Positions 44,541 to 54,374 are shown, counted from the first letter of the stretch. The stretch is DNA of 64,000 bases from a bacterium (GCA_021782205.1 JAJXVH010000001.1:62001-126000), one strand, 5' to 3'. Notes: generated by a model from the sequence alone, not told the origin. Translations and numbers: made by a program.

Positions 44541-46570
44541 GGCTTCGGCTTCAGCCCGATGCTTTCCAGGAACGCATCCTCGTTGGGCGCGCGGCCAAGG
44601 AACGCTTTGAGGGAATCCATCTCGTCTCGCGAGGAGCCCTTCTCCAGAATCTCGGTGCGGTAGCGGCGGCCGATTTCGGGGTTGAGCAGACCCTTGGCCT
44701 TGAACACGCTGTACATATCCTGCGCGTAGACCTTCGACCAGAGGTAGCCGTAGTAGCCGGCGTCGTAGCCGCCCATCAGATGGCCGAAACTGGCCTCGGG
44801 GTGGGTGCCGGGAGTCATGGGGATCAGGCTCACCGCGGCCATCACGCGCGCGTACTCCTTGGTGGTGTCCGACGGCGGATGGGCGGAGTGGTAGTCCATG
44901 TCCACGATGCCGAACAACAGCTGGCGCAGGTTGACGAGGCTCACATCGGCGTTCTTGGCCGCCAGCATCTTGTCGAGCAGGTCCTTGGGCAGTTTCTTGG
45001 AATGATCCTTGTAATAGCCCGACAGCGACTGCAGGACCACCGGGTCCCAGACCCAGTTCTCCAGCATCTGCGAGGGCGCCTCGACGAAGTCGCGCGCCAC
45101 GTTGGAGCCGGAGAAGCGGCCGTATTTGGCCTTGGTCAAGGTCTGGTGCATGATGTGGCCGAACTCGTGGAAGATCGTCTCCACTTCTTCGTGATCGAGC
45201 AAGGACGGGCGGTCCGCCGAGGGCTTGTCCAGGTTGGCGACGATGGCCGACACCGGCTTGCGCACGGAGCCGTCGGCCAGGCGGCGCTCGGTGATCAGGT
45301 TGAAGGCGGCCGCGTGAGAGTATTTGCCCTCGCGCGGAAACAGGTCCATGTAAAAATAGCCGATGGGCGCGCCGCCGGAGGCATCGGTGATTTCATAGAG
45401 CCTCACGTCGGGATGCCACGTCGCGCCGTCCGGGATCTGCCGAAAGCGCACGCCCAGCATTTTCTGGTAGACGCCCAGCATCTGCTCGACGACCAAGTCG
45501 GCGGGGAAATATTCACGCACGCGCTCGGAGTCGACCTGGTATTTGGTCTTGTGCAGGATGTTGTCGTAGTAGCGCCAGTCCCAGGCATGGATGACGCCGT
45601 CGCTGGCGCGGCCTTCCAGAGCGCGCTTGAAGGCCTGGAGGACCTCCCGCTCCTCGAGACCCGGAGCGGTCAGCCTGCCGCGCAGGCGCGCCAGGAACGC
45701 GTTGACGGTCTCGGGCGTCTTGGCCATGTTCGGCTCGATGGCGAAGGCGGCGTGCGACGGGTAGCCCAGAAGCTTCGCGGCCTTCAGGCGCAGGGCGAGG
45801 GCTTCCTTGAAGACGGGGAGGTTCGTCGCGGTCGCGCGGTCGTCGAAGCGCTCCTCCAGGCGGCGACGCGCCGCCGGATCGGTCGCGTTCTCCATGAACG
45901 GGAAATAGGTCGGATAGTCGACGCCCACCTTGTAGAGCCCGCCCGCGCGCGGTAGCTTCGCGACGAAGCCGTCGGGCAAGCCGACCAGTTCGGCGCTGGA
46001 GAAGAGGACGAAGGACTGGTCCTCGTCGATGTTCTTGCCGAAGTCGGCCTCCAGCTTGGCGATGCGCTTGCGGATGTCGCGCACCTGGTCGCGGGTCTTG
46101 GCCGGCAGTTCCAGGCCCGAGCGTTTGAAGTCGAGCAAGGTCTTGTCGAGCAGGCGCGCGTCCTCGCCGGTCAAGGGCTCCTTCTTGGCCGCGTACGCGG
46201 TCACGGCCTTGTAGAGGTCCTCGCGGCTGTAGACGTCCACGTCAAACTGAGAAATCAGGACGTCGCAGGCGTTGCCCGCGTCGCGCACCGCTGAGGAGAC
46301 GGCGACCTGCTCCAGAAAAACGTCGGAGGCGGCTTCGTCGGAGAGGTCGAACAGGGCACGGTCGATGGCCGCCACGGAGTTGTCGAACGTGCGCGATGCG
46401 TCCGGGATGGAGGCGATTTTCTTCAGCGCCGCCTCGGCCGCGGACTTGGACGCCGCGCAGTGCGCGGTCAATTCCTGCGGCGTGCGGTTGAAGTTCAGCG
46501 CGGCGTCGGGAGAGAAGGGGGCGGCCTGCGCCAGCGCGGAAAGCAGGAAGACGACGGTCATGGAGATCAT
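44537..46570 (-). CDS. M3-family metallopeptidase (oligopeptidase), exported
   Basis: 677 aa. A signal peptide (VVFLLSALAQAAP) makes this an envelope oligopeptidase, whereas many M3 enzymes are cytosolic. The zinc-binding motif is IFHEFGHIMHQTL, with the third ligand in the downstream DFVEAPSQMLENW. It resembles the OpdA/thimet oligopeptidase group and probably degrades short peptides such as signal-peptide remnants. TAGTAT lies 6 nt before ATG 46570; an ATG at 46561 is an alternative start closer to the hydrophobic core of the signal. Confidence 0.9.
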   Translation of the reverse strand: MISMTVVFLLSALAQAAPFSPDAALNFNRTPQELTAHCAASKSAAEAALKKIASIPDASRTFDNSVAAIDRALFDLSDEAASDVFLEQVAVSSAVRDAGNACDVLISQFDVDVYSREDLYKAVTAYAAKKEPLTGEDARLLDKTLLDFKRSGLELPAKTRDQVRDIRKRIAKLEADFGKNIDEDQSFVLFSSAELVGLPDGFVAKLPRAGGLYKVGVDYPTYFPFMENATDPAARRRLEERFDDRATATNLPVFKEALALRLKAAKLLGYPSHAAFAIEPNMAKTPETVNAFLARLRGRLTAPGLEEREVLQAFKRALEGRASDGVIHAWDWRYYDNILHKTKYQVDSERVREYFPADLVVEQMLGVYQKMLGVRFRQIPDGATWHPDVRLYEITDASGGAPIGYFYMDLFPREGKYSHAAAFNLITERRLADGSVRKPVSAIVANLDKPSADRPSLLDHEEVETIFHEFGHIMHQTLTKAKYGRFSGSNVARDFVEAPSQMLENWVWDPVVLQSLSGYYKDHSKKLPKDLLDKMLAAKNADVSLVNLRQLLFGIVDMDYHSAHPPSDTTKEYARVMAAVSLIPMTPGTHPEASFGHLMGGYDAGYYGYLWSKVYAQDMYSVFKAKGLLNPEIGRRYRTEILEKGSSRDEMDSLKAFLGRAPNEDAFLESIGLKPKP

Positions 46571-46576
46571 GGCCGA

Positions 46577-46582
46577 ATACTA
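46577..46582 (-). promoter_or_regulatory. -10-like TAGTAT before the M3 peptidase gene
   Basis: On the reverse strand TAGTAT is followed by 6 nt and the ATG at 46570. Confidence 0.4.
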
Positions 46583-46602
46583 GCAAAGACCCGCGCGCGC
46601 GG

Positions 46603-47427
46603 CTATTGAGAGACGGTGAGGGTGTTGCCGCGCAGCGTCACGACCACGGCGTTGCCGCCCAGGTTGACGCTGGCCGGTACGCCGGGCTTCAGCGCGGACT
46701 GGGCCAGCGGCCAAGCCTTCGTCGAGGTGCCGGCTTCCTGGACGAAGAGCAGGCTGCGCGTGCCGGAAAAGCCGCCTCCGGCCCGCGCGTCGCGGCCGTA
46801 GAAAAGCCAGTATTGGGTTCCGTCGTTGGTCGAAAAGATCGCGGCGCGCGCGCGAACGTCGTCGAGAAGCTGTCCAGTCCTCATCGAGTACGTCTGTCCC
46901 GGAGAATTGCCGTCCGGCGTCATCTGGAACGTGCTGCCCCGTGTTGGGTTGAAGATGTCGATGGAGACGCTCAGAGTGTAGGTCGACTGGGCGTCGACGC
47001 GGACGTCCACGCCGCTGTTGATCAAATCGCGGGGATTGCCCATCGGCGAGAGGATGGTGCCGCGCGCGTCGGTGAACGTGAAGTAGAAGCTCTTGAAGCC
47101 GGCGTCGGTGGCCAAGCCCATGTCCTTGGTGCCGGCGCCGAACTGGCCGGTCAGCACGTGCAGGTTGCGGTCCAGCAAGGACGCCAGGTTCACGCTCGTC
47201 AGCACGCTCTCCACGCGGAACGCAGAGACTTCTCGCGGTTGGAGCGCGGGCTGAAGCACGTTCTGCGCGTCGCGCAGTTCCGCGGCGGCGCGGACCTGAT
47301 CCTGGAGGGCCGGCTGGGAGCGCAGAAGGTTCGCTTCCCCGGCGGCGCTCAGCGCCTCGGGCGACTGCGCGGCGGCGGCGGCGGCAAGCAGCGGCGTCAG
47401 GGCGAGCGCGAAAGTGATTTTTGTCAT
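46603..47427 (-). CDS. secreted protein of unknown family
   Basis: 274 aa. Signal peptide MTKITFALALTPLLAAAAAAQ, then a helical stretch (about 25-60) and a ~200-residue region with beta-rich character (SFYFTFTDARGTILSPMG, YTLSVSIDIFNP, TQYWLFYGRD, SLLFVQEAG). No enzyme motif or cysteine is visible. The start is set by the signal peptide and a TATAAT 9 nt upstream. It sits upstream of the M3 peptidase gene on the same strand. Confidence 0.72.
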   Translation of the reverse strand: MTKITFALALTPLLAAAAAAQSPEALSAAGEANLLRSQPALQDQVRAAAELRDAQNVLQPALQPREVSAFRVESVLTSVNLASLLDRNLHVLTGQFGAGTKDMGLATDAGFKSFYFTFTDARGTILSPMGNPRDLINSGVDVRVDAQSTYTLSVSIDIFNPTRGSTFQMTPDGNSPGQTYSMRTGQLLDDVRARAAIFSTNDGTQYWLFYGRDARAGGGFSGTRSLLFVQEAGTSTKAWPLAQSALKPGVPASVNLGGNAVVVTLRGNTLTVSQ

Positions 47428-47436
47428 GATGTCGCT

Positions 47437-47442
47437 ATTATA
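47437..47442 (-). promoter_or_regulatory. -10 TATAAT of the secreted protein gene
   Basis: Perfect TATAAT on the reverse strand, 9 nt before the ATG at 47427. Confidence 0.5.
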
Positions 47443-47495
47443 AGCTGAGCCCGTCGGCCGAAGCAAGAAAAATGAAAGGCGAGAAGGCGGCTATT

Positions 47496-47945
47496 TTAGG
47501 GGGTCTGCGAACCGGCGGAAACAGGCGCATCGCCGCTGGCGGTGGGCTGGAGAAGACGCGGCGTCATGCCGGACAGGTCCACGCTTTTGGGTTTACCGCC
47601 GTCGATGGCGCGGCGCTGGGCGGCAAGGGCGGCGGACATCTCCCGCGTTCGCTCAAGCCCTTCCTGATAAGTCAGCGGGTCCGGCGCGTCTTCGGAACCC
47701 AGGTGCGTGACCGGCGCGAAGCGCTTGATGCCCAGGTTGGCCGCCTGCTGTTGAAGATAGGCGGCCTGCATCTCGTTGGTGTAGCCGGTGGCGGACTTCG
47801 ACAGCGGCAGCGTGATCATGGTGCTGGACGGATCGGGCGCCGCGGGATTTTCCCGCGGCGGGGCTGACGGCTCTTCCGATGGAGCGCGGCGGCAACCCAG
47901 GACGAGCGCCGCCGTCAACGCGGCCAGAAAAACGCTATTTCGCAC
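47496..47945 (-). CDS. small putative lipoprotein
   Basis: 149 aa from GTG 47945, which overlaps the end of coaD by 11 bp. The N-terminus FLAALTAALVLGCRR contains a lipobox (LVLGC), so the mature protein would be lipidated by Lgt and anchored in the membrane. The rest is Pro/Ala/Ser-rich with a helical segment (TNEMQAAYLQQQAANLG and LERTREMSAALAAQRRAI) and no recognisable domain. An upstream in-frame extension lies inside coaD and is not needed. Confidence 0.66.
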   Translation of the reverse strand: MRNSVFLAALTAALVLGCRRAPSEEPSAPPRENPAAPDPSSTMITLPLSKSATGYTNEMQAAYLQQQAANLGIKRFAPVTHLGSEDAPDPLTYQEGLERTREMSAALAAQRRAIDGGKPKSVDLSGMTPRLLQPTASGDAPVSAGSQTP

Positions 47946-48420
47946 GGAACTTGAGCTTGAGGCGACGCGCGACGAACGGGGTGACGAACGGGTCCGTCGC
48001 GGCACCCAGGCGCGCGATTTCGCGCACCATCGACGAGGCTAGGTAGGTGTGCTGGTCGTCGGGCATCAGGAAGACGGTCTCGACCTCCTTATTTAAGCGC
48101 CGGTTGAACGACGCCAGCTGGAATTCATAGTCCATGTCGGACACCACGCGCAGTCCGCGGATAAGCACGCGCGCCTTCTTGCGCTTGACGTAGTCGACGA
48201 GCAGGCCCGAGAACGTGTCCACATCCACGTTCGGCAGGCCGCGGATAGCTTCCTCAATCATCTCGATGCGCTCCGACACGGAGAACACATGTTTTTTCGC
48301 CGAATTGTTCGACACGCCCACGATGACGTGATCGAAAATGCGCGAGGCGCGCTGGATGATGTCCAGATGACCGCGCGTCAGCGGGTCGAAGCTTCCTGGG
48401 TAGACCGCGATTCGGCTCAT
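47935..48420 (-). CDS. coaD: phosphopantetheine adenylyltransferase
   Basis: 161 aa, normal length. It makes dephospho-CoA from 4'-phosphopantetheine and ATP, the penultimate step of CoA synthesis. The nucleotidyltransferase motif is VYPGSFDPLTRGHLDII (T/HxGH), followed by LIRGLRVVSDMDYEFQLASFNRRL and the ISSS-like ASSMVREIARLG. It lies downstream of metH on the same strand with a 60-nt gap and overlaps the lipoprotein gene. Confidence 0.97.
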   Translation of the reverse strand: MSRIAVYPGSFDPLTRGHLDIIQRASRIFDHVIVGVSNNSAKKHVFSVSERIEMIEEAIRGLPNVDVDTFSGLLVDYVKRKKARVLIRGLRVVSDMDYEFQLASFNRRLNKEVETVFLMPDDQHTYLASSMVREIARLGAATDPFVTPFVARRLKLKFRAK

Positions 48421-48480
48421 CGCCGCAGTTTAACAGGAGCGACCGGCGTTGTCAACGCGCGTGCACGCGCGTGCGCGCGA

Positions 48481-51400
48481 TCAGCCCGCGGCGGCCTCGG
48501 CGGCCGCCTCGCCCACGGAGAAGTAGCGCGCCTGCGGGTGGTGGAAGACCAAGGCGGAGACGCTGGCCTCGGGCTCCATCATGAAGCCTTCGGTCAAGGT
48601 CACGCCGCAGTTTTTTTCCGGGTCCAGGAGGGAGAAGAGCTTCACTTGGTCTTCCAGGTTGGGGCAGGCGGGGTAGCCGAAGCTGACGCGCAGGCCGCGG
48701 TAGCGGGCCTGGAATTTTTCCTTGACGGTCATCGCGGCGGGATCGCCGATGCCCCACATGCGGCGCAGGCGGCTGTGCAGGAGCTCGGCGAAGCCCTCGG
48801 CGGACTCGATGGCGATGGCCTGCAGGGCGTGGGACCTCAAGTATTCGCCGGCGTCGCGGTAGCGGTCGGAGAGTTCGCGGATGCCGGAGCCGCAGGTGAC
48901 CACAAACAGGGCCACGTAGTCGCGGCCGTCGGCGGCGGGGCGCGCGAAGTCGGCCAGGCACAGGCGCTCGCCGCTGGGCTGGCGCGGAAAGTCGAAATGA
49001 GCCAGCGCGTCCTGGGCGGTCGGCGACGCGTACAGGCTCAGCCGGTCGCCGTCGGAGTCCGCCGCGAAGAACTTGTAGACGGCGCGCGCGGAGATCAGTT
49101 TTTTCTCCAGGATCTCGTCTTGCAAGGCGGCCACGCGGCGCGTCAGCTCGACGGCCTTCGGGTTCTTGTCGCGCAGAAGCTGTTCCAGGTTGCCGCGCAG
49201 GCCCAGGTGCTTGCCGTAGAGCATGACCGGATTGACGTAGCCGAAGATCTCCGCCACGTCGAAATCCGCCAGCGCGTGGAGCTTGAGGTCCGGGGGCGCC
49301 GGCGGCGGCGCGGCGTGGGAGATCACGGCGCGCGGCGCGGGTTCTGCGGCGGCGGCCGCGGGGGCGGCCTCGGCGGTCTCCACGCGCAGGTAATCCTGGA
49401 TCTCGCGGTTCTTGGCCAGCAAGGCCTCGCGGCGCGGGCCGAAATAGTCGTTGGCCAGGGAGAGGCCCGTCATCGCGTCCTTGGCGTAGAACACGGGGCC
49501 GTCGTAGGCGCGCGCGATGCGCTTGGCCGTGAAGCGCGGCGACAGCGCCGCCCCGCCCACGAGCACCGGCAGGCGCACGCCGGCCGCGGTCAGGTCCTCG
49601 GCGGTGATCACCATCTGCTGGGCGGACTTGACCAGCAGTCCCGACAGGCCCACGGCGTCGGGCTTGTGCTGGCGCACGGCGGCAAGCAAGGTCTCGGGCG
49701 CCACCTTGATGCCCAGGTCCACCACGCGGTAGCCGTTGTTCTTGAGGATGATGTGCACCAAGTTCTTGCCGATGTCGTGCACGTCGCCCTTCACGGTCGC
49801 AAGCAAAATGGTCGCGCGTGCTTCCTGGTCGCCGGCGGTCATGTGCGGCTCCAGGCGTGCGACCGCGGCCTTCATGACTTCGGCCGACTGCAGGACCTCG
49901 GCGACGATCATCTGGTTGGAGCCGAACAGCCGGCCGACCTCGTCCATGCCAGCCATCAGCGGGCCGTTGATGATTTCCAAAGGCTTGCGCGTCTGGAGTA
50001 CTTCGTCCAGGTCCGCGGCCAGCCCCTCCATGGAGCCTTCGACCACGTTCGCGGCCAGGCGCTGGTCAATGGGCTTCTTCAGGCGCTCCGACGGGCTTTT
50101 CTCCACCACCTTGACCGCGCGAAAATGCGCGGAGAACGCCGCCACCGCGTCGAAATCCGCGGGATGAGCGGGATCGCCGGGACCCTTCCAGGACAGCACG
50201 TCCCACGAAAGTTTCTTTTCCTCGTCTGGGATTTGCGAGTAGCGCGCCAGCTTCTCGGCGTTGACGATCGCCAGGTCCAGGCCCGCCTCCACGCAGTGGT
50301 GGAGGAAGACGGAGTTCAGCACCTCGCGCCCCGCTGCGGGCAGGCCGAAGGAGACGTTGGAGATGCCCAGCACCGTGCGGCAGCGCGGCAAGGCTTCCTT
50401 GATCAGGCGCAGGCCCTCGATGGTCTCCACGGCCGAGCCCCAGTAGTTCTTGTCGCCGGTGCCCGCCGGGAAAACCAGGGGATCGAAGATGATGTCCTCG
50501 GGCGCGAGGTCATATTTCTCCGTGAGCAGATCGAACGAACGCCGGGCGATCTCAAGCTTGCGCGCGCGCGTCAGCGCCATGCCCATGACCTTGTCTTCGT
50601 CGATCGTGCCGACGACCAAGGCCGCGCCGTAGGCGTGCACAAGAGGGAGAACCTTTTCGAAGCGCTCCTCGCCGTCTTCCAGGTTCACGGAGTTGAGGAG
50701 GCACTTGCCGGGAGCGCGCTTGAGCGCCTCCTCCATGACCGCCGCGTCGGTCGAGTCGATCATGAGCGGCGCCTTGACCTTGCGCGTCACCTTCTCGATG
50801 AAGGCGATCATGTCGGCCTGCTCATCGCGGTCCGGGTTGGCCAGGCACAGGTCGATGATATGCGCGCCCGCGCGCACCTGGTGGCGGGCCAGCTCCGAGG
50901 CGGCTTCCAGTTCCCCGCCCACGATCAGCTCCTTGAACTTGCGCGAGCCGATGACGTTGGTGCGCTCGCCGACGATCAGCGGCCGGCGTTCCTCGTCGAG
51001 CGCCAGCGATTCCATCCCGGAGACCGACGCGCGGCGGGCGCGCCGCGGCCGGCGCGGCGGCTTGCCCGCGACCGCCGCCGCGATCAGGCGCACGTGCTCC
51101 GGCGTGGTGCCGCAGCAGCCGCCGACCATGTTCACCCAGCCCTCGTCGGCGAAGCGCGCGATCTTGCGCGCCAGCTCCGCGGGCGACTCGTTGTAGTCTC
51201 CGTTCTCGTCGGGCAGGCCCGCGTTGGGGTAGCAGACCGTGAACGCGCCGGTCAGCGAGGCCAGCGTGCGCAGATGGTCGGTCATGAAGTCCGGGCCCGT
51301 GGCGCAGTTCATACCCAGGGCCAGAAGATCGAAATGCGCCACCGCGTCGGCCAGCGCGGCCACGTCCTGGCCGCCCAGCATGGTGCCCATGCTCTCGATG

Positions 51401-52017
51401 GAGACCGACAGCATCACCGGAATGGAGCGCCCCACGCGGCGGAACGCCTCTCGCGCGCCCAGCAAGGAGGCCTTGGCGTTGAGCGTGTCCTGCTGGGTCT
51501 CCAGCAGGAGGATGTCCGCGCCGCCGTCCATCAGTCCGCCGACGGCTTCCGCGTAGTGGGTGAGGACCTCGTCGAAAGTGATGCCGCCGGTGACCATGAT
51601 GGTCTTCGTGCCGGGGCCCAGCGACCCGGCCACGAAGCGCGGCCGCTCGGGCGTGGCGAACTTCGCGGCCGCCGCGCGCGCGGTGGCGGCCCCCACGCGG
51701 CAGATCTCGCGCGCCTGGTCCTGCAGGCCGTATTCGGCCAGCACGTGGCGCACCGCGCCGAAGGTGTTGGTTTCCACCACGTCGGCGCCGGCGGCGAAGT
51801 AGGCCTCGTGCACCTCGCCGATCACGTCGGGGCGGGTCAGCAGGAGGTTTTCGTTGCAGCCCTCCAGCGCCTCGCCGCCGAAGTCGGCCGCGGTCAGCGC
51901 GCGCTGCTGGAGCATGGTGCCCATCGCGCCGTCGAGCACCAGCACGCGCCGGTGGAGCAGCTCGCGCAGCTCCTCCTCGCGTCCTCGATCCGAATAAACC
52001 GTTTTTTCTGGGCTCAT
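48481..52017 (-). CDS. metH: cobalamin-dependent methionine synthase
   Basis: 1178 aa, full length with all four modules. The homocysteine domain (~1-330) has [12 protein letters not shown] and zinc ligands in [12 protein letters not shown]. The methyltetrahydrofolate domain (~355-620) has [14 protein letters not shown]. The cobalamin domain (~640-890) has [13 protein letters not shown], where the His ligates cobalt. The AdoMet-binding activation domain (~960-1178) includes [15 protein letters not shown]. It methylates homocysteine with methyl-THF and is reactivated by AdoMet. The leader upstream carries a terminator immediately before the ATG, so attenuation control is likely. Confidence 0.97.
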   Translation of the reverse strand: MSPEKTVYSDRGREEELRELLHRRVLVLDGAMGTMLQQRALTAADFGGEALEGCNENLLLTRPDVIGEVHEAYFAAGADVVETNTFGAVRHVLAEYGLQDQAREICRVGAATARAAAAKFATPERPRFVAGSLGPGTKTIMVTGGITFDEVLTHYAEAVGGLMDGGADILLLETQQDTLNAKASLLGAREAFRRVGRSIPVMLSVSIESMGTMLGGQDVAALADAVAHFDLLALGMNCATGPDFMTDHLRTLASLTGAFTVCYPNAGLPDENGDYNESPAELARKIARFADEGWVNMVGGCCGTTPEHVRLIAAAVAGKPPRRPRRARRASVSGMESLALDEERRPLIVGERTNVIGSRKFKELIVGGELEAASELARHQVRAGAHIIDLCLANPDRDEQADMIAFIEKVTRKVKAPLMIDSTDAAVMEEALKRAPGKCLLNSVNLEDGEERFEKVLPLVHAYGAALVVGTIDEDKVMGMALTRARKLEIARRSFDLLTEKYDLAPEDIIFDPLVFPAGTGDKNYWGSAVETIEGLRLIKEALPRCRTVLGISNVSFGLPAAGREVLNSVFLHHCVEAGLDLAIVNAEKLARYSQIPDEEKKLSWDVLSWKGPGDPAHPADFDAVAAFSAHFRAVKVVEKSPSERLKKPIDQRLAANVVEGSMEGLAADLDEVLQTRKPLEIINGPLMAGMDEVGRLFGSNQMIVAEVLQSAEVMKAAVARLEPHMTAGDQEARATILLATVKGDVHDIGKNLVHIILKNNGYRVVDLGIKVAPETLLAAVRQHKPDAVGLSGLLVKSAQQMVITAEDLTAAGVRLPVLVGGAALSPRFTAKRIARAYDGPVFYAKDAMTGLSLANDYFGPRREALLAKNREIQDYLRVETAEAAPAAAAAEPAPRAVISHAAPPPAPPDLKLHALADFDVAEIFGYVNPVMLYGKHLGLRGNLEQLLRDKNPKAVELTRRVAALQDEILEKKLISARAVYKFFAADSDGDRLSLYASPTAQDALAHFDFPRQPSGERLCLADFARPAADGRDYVALFVVTCGSGIRELSDRYRDAGEYLRSHALQAIAIESAEGFAELLHSRLRRMWGIGDPAAMTVKEKFQARYRGLRVSFGYPACPNLEDQVKLFSLLDPEKNCGVTLTEGFMMEPEASVSALVFHHPQARYFSVGEAAAEAAAG

Positions 52018-52115
52018 GGTTCCGTAAAAAAGAAAACCGCGCCGGGGGCGCGGTGTCGTGCCTCTTTAGCTCCCGGCCGGCCCGGGGCAATTCGGCGTAA
52101 ATCCTCGCCTGCGAC
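52018..52115 (-). promoter_or_regulatory. metH leader RNA with candidate riboswitch aptamer
   Basis: About 98 nt lie between the predicted start of transcription and the metH ATG. Local pairings visible by eye are an outer GTCG/CGAC helix, a GGCG/CGCC hairpin with loop AGGATTTA, and a CCCGG/CCGGG hairpin. The 3' arm of the last (GCCGGG) could also pair with CCCGGC in the terminator, giving mutually exclusive folds. The sequence lacks the core consensus of SAM-I, SAH or cobalamin riboswitches as I know them, so the ligand is unknown. Confidence 0.5.
52025..52053 (-). terminator. intrinsic terminator/attenuator directly upstream of metH
   Basis: On the reverse strand a perfect 7-bp GC stem (CCGCGCC, 52053-52047, with GGCGCGG, 52043-52037) and a 3-nt loop are followed by TTTTCTTTTTT (52036-52026). 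The metH ATG follows at 52017. No gene ends here on either strand, so the element acts on metH's own transcript. Confidence 0.78.
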
Positions 52116-52121
52116 GGGTCT

Positions 52122-52127
52122 ATTATA
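52122..52127 (-). promoter_or_regulatory. -10 TATAAT of metH
   Basis: Perfect TATAAT on the reverse strand, about 105 nt upstream of the metH ATG. No good -35 is seen. This is the clearest case in the window of a gene with a substantial 5' leader on this strand. Confidence 0.55.
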
Positions 52128-52203
52128 CCTTGTCTCGACTCCGCGTGCGCGGCGGTTTGCTAAGCTATGCGGCGTACCGCGGTTCGCGGGCCGCCAAGCG
52201 AAG

Positions 52204-52635
52204 ATGAGCGCGCGATTGTTCTGCGTCGACGGGACGAACCTGGTGCGCACGGCCTACGGCTACGGCGGCCCGCAGCACCGCGTTCAGGAAGACGCCGACA
52301 CGGCGCGGGCCGTGGATATTTTCGCGCGGTTGTGCGAGGAGCTGGGCGCGGCGGTGGAAGTGGAGCTGTTTTTCGACGGGGCGTTCCGGGCCTGGCCCGG
52401 AGCATGGCCGGAGAATTTCAGCGTCAGCTTCGCGCGCGACGAGCCGGCCGACGTCCTGATCTTGGACCGCGTGCGCGCGCGGGCCTGGCGCGGGGGCGGC
52501 GCGGCGACGGTGGTGACGGCCGACGGGGAGCTGGGCCGCGCGGCCGAAGGCGAGGGCGGAAAGTGGATGCGGGTCGCGCACGGGACGCCGCCGGAGGGCG
52601 TCGCGCGTCGGATCGGGGGGCGATGGTCTCGATGA
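52204..52635 (+). CDS. NYN/PIN-like RNA-binding protein (YacP-type)
   Basis: 143 aa. The N-terminal ARLFCVDGTNLVRTAYG, a central VELFFDGAF and ADVLILDRVRARAW carry the spaced acidic residues of NYN/PIN nucleases, followed by TVVTADGELGRAAEG. YacP-type proteins (Rae1) are ribosome-associated ribonucleases in Bacillus; this one is shorter and its activity is inferred. The ATG at 52204 begins the domain; a much longer open frame upstream is antisense to metH. ATGA overlap with the oxidoreductase. Confidence 0.78.
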   Translation: MSARLFCVDGTNLVRTAYGYGGPQHRVQEDADTARAVDIFARLCEELGAAVEVELFFDGAFRAWPGAWPENFSVSFARDEPADVLILDRVRARAWRGGGAATVVTADGELGRAAEGEGGKWMRVAHGTPPEGVARRIGGRWSR

Positions 52636-53786
52636 GCGTCAAGAACACGGCGGTGGTGGTCGGCGGCGGCATCATGGGCGTCCAGGCGGCGTGGCATCTG
52701 GCCCAACTGGGCCAGAACGTCACGGTCCTGGACCAGTTCGACGTGCCCAACCAGTGGGCGGCCTCCGGCGACCATCTGCGCGTGTTCCGCCTGACCTACG
52801 GCAAGGACCGCTTCTACACCGAGATGGCGCGCAAGGCCCTGCCGCTGTGGCTGGAGCTCAACGCGCTGTCCGAGGAGACCTTGCTCCAGCAGAACGGCGT
52901 CGTGGAGCTGGCCACCAAGGAAAACGGCTACGAGGCGCAGAGCCTTGCCGTTCTCAAAGAAGGCGGCGTGCGCTACGAGCGGCTGGAGCCGGCGGAACTG
53001 CGCCGGCGCCTGCCGATGTACAGCCCGCGCGCCATCAAATGGGCGCTGTTCCACCCGGACGGCGGCATGATCTGGGCCAACCGCGCGGTTTCGGCCACCG
53101 CGTCCATCGCCCAGCGCAAGAACGTCCGCATCCGCTCCAACGTCCGCGTGACGCAGATCCTCAAGGATAAGAACGGCGTGCGCGCGGTCAAGGACGCGTC
53201 CGGACGCGTCTGGGAGGCGGAGCGATTCCTATTCACCGCGGGCTACTGGACGGGCGAACTGCTGAAGTCCTACGGCATCCCGATCAAGGTGACCAAGCAG
53301 GAACAGCTTTTTCTGCGCCCGCTCTCCAGCCGCGGACGCTACCGCCCGGAGCACTTCCCTGTCTTCGCCAGCCTGACGCAAGGCTTCTACGGCTTCCCGG
53401 CCCACGTGCACGGCTTCATCAAGATCGGCGACCACCGCAAGGGCCCCGCCGTCAAGAAAGCCGACCCGGACCAACTGCGCTCGCTGACGCCCAAGTTCGA
53501 GAAGTCCTGCCGGAGCTTCCTGCGCAAGTTCATGCCGGAGCTGGCGGATTTCACCGAGTTCGAGGGCCACGTGTGCTGGTACGACAACACCCCCGATGAC
53601 GATTTCATCCTTGATAAGCTTCCCGATGTTCCGAACGCTTATGTCGCCGCCGGCTTCTCCGGCCACGGCTTCAAGTTCGCGCCGATCGTGGGCAAGTCGA
53701 TGGCGGAACTGATGGTCGCGGGCAAGTCCGAGCTGAACCTGCACCGCTTCCGCCTATCGCGCTTCAAGCTCAAGAAGCCGCGCTGA
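52632..53786 (+). CDS. FAD-dependent oxidoreductase, sarcosine/N-methyltryptophan oxidase-like (DAO family)
   Basis: 384 aa. The FAD-binding VVVGGGIMGVQAAWHLAQLG is at the N-terminus, with an acidic VLDQFD at the end of strand 2. Other family segments are FLFTAGYWTGELL and the C-terminal GFSGHGFKFAPIVGKSMAEL. It probably oxidises a secondary amine or N-methyl amino acid; the covalent-flavin Cys of sarcosine oxidases is not obvious. Start 52632 gives an ATGA overlap with the NYN gene; ATG 52623 is an alternative. pabABC follow within 9 nt. Confidence 0.86.
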   Translation: MSVKNTAVVVGGGIMGVQAAWHLAQLGQNVTVLDQFDVPNQWAASGDHLRVFRLTYGKDRFYTEMARKALPLWLELNALSEETLLQQNGVVELATKENGYEAQSLAVLKEGGVRYERLEPAELRRRLPMYSPRAIKWALFHPDGGMIWANRAVSATASIAQRKNVRIRSNVRVTQILKDKNGVRAVKDASGRVWEAERFLFTAGYWTGELLKSYGIPIKVTKQEQLFLRPLSSRGRYRPEHFPVFASLTQGFYGFPAHVHGFIKIGDHRKGPAVKKADPDQLRSLTPKFEKSCRSFLRKFMPELADFTEFEGHVCWYDNTPDDDFILDKLPDVPNAYVAAGFSGHGFKFAPIVGKSMAELMVAGKSELNLHRFRLSRFKLKKPR

Positions 53787-53795
53787 CGCGGGCCC

Positions 53796-54374
53796 ATGCG
53801 CGGCGGCGTGCTGTTCGTCGAGAACAAGGACTCGTTCAGCTGGAACGTCATCGACCTTCTGCCCGTGCCGCGCGCGCGCGTGCAAGTGTGCGGCGCGTGC
53901 GAGGTCCGGCGTGACCCGTCCATTTTGGCGCGAGCCGGCGTGGTCGTGATCGGCCCGGGGCCGCGCGACCCTGAGCGCGCCGGACTGGTGGAGTTGGTGC
54001 GCGAGGCGGCGCGACGGCGCAAGCCTCTGCTCGGCGTCTGCCTGGGCCACCAAGCGCTGGGGCTGGCCTTCGGCGCGCGGCTGGCGCGCTCCACGCCCGC
54101 GCACGGCGAGACCGCGCGGGCGATTTTTTCCTTGTCGCGCTTGTTTGCCGGCGTGCGCGGCCCGGTGACGGTGATGCGCTATCACTCGTTGTCTTTGCGC
54201 GGGGTGCGCGCGCCTCTGCGCACGGTCGCAGCTTTGGGAGACGGCACGGTGATGGCGGTTGAGCACGAGGCTTTGCCGATGGCGGGCGTACAGTTCCACC
54301 CCGACAGCTTCGCCACGCCTGGGGGCCGCGAGATGTTGGCGGCGTTTTTTCGCGCCGCGGCGGGGGGCGCGTGA
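53796..54374 (+). CDS. pabA: glutamine amidotransferase, aminodeoxychorismate synthase component II
   Basis: 192 aa. The nucleophile Cys is in LGVCLGHQ. Motifs drift from the norm: ENKDSFSWN for DNYDSFTYN, GPGPRDPERAG, and HPDS for HPES, where Glu of the catalytic triad becomes Asp. With the adjacent PabB it should supply ammonia for 4-amino-4-deoxychorismate, a folate precursor. GTGA overlap with pabB. Confidence 0.87.
   Translation: MRGGVLFVENKDSFSWNVIDLLPVPRARVQVCGACEVRRDPSILARAGVVVIGPGPRDPERAGLVELVREAARRRKPLLGVCLGHQALGLAFGARLARSTPAHGETARAIFSLSRLFAGVRGPVTVMRYHSLSLRGVRAPLRTVAALGDGTVMAVEHEALPMAGVQFHPDSFATPGGREMLAAFFRAAAGGA

Noticed and set aside
52018-52115. SAM-I, SAH or cobalamin riboswitch assignment for the metH leader
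   Set aside because: The conserved cores I know for those classes are not visible; only a generic attenuator is supported.
48289-52635. Very long open frame on the forward strand (about 1450 codons) across the metH region
   Set aside because: It is antisense to an unmistakable full-length metH and its product is a low-complexity Gly/Ala/Arg/Val/His mixture typical of mirror frames in high-G+C genes. Only its end (52204-52635) is a real gene.
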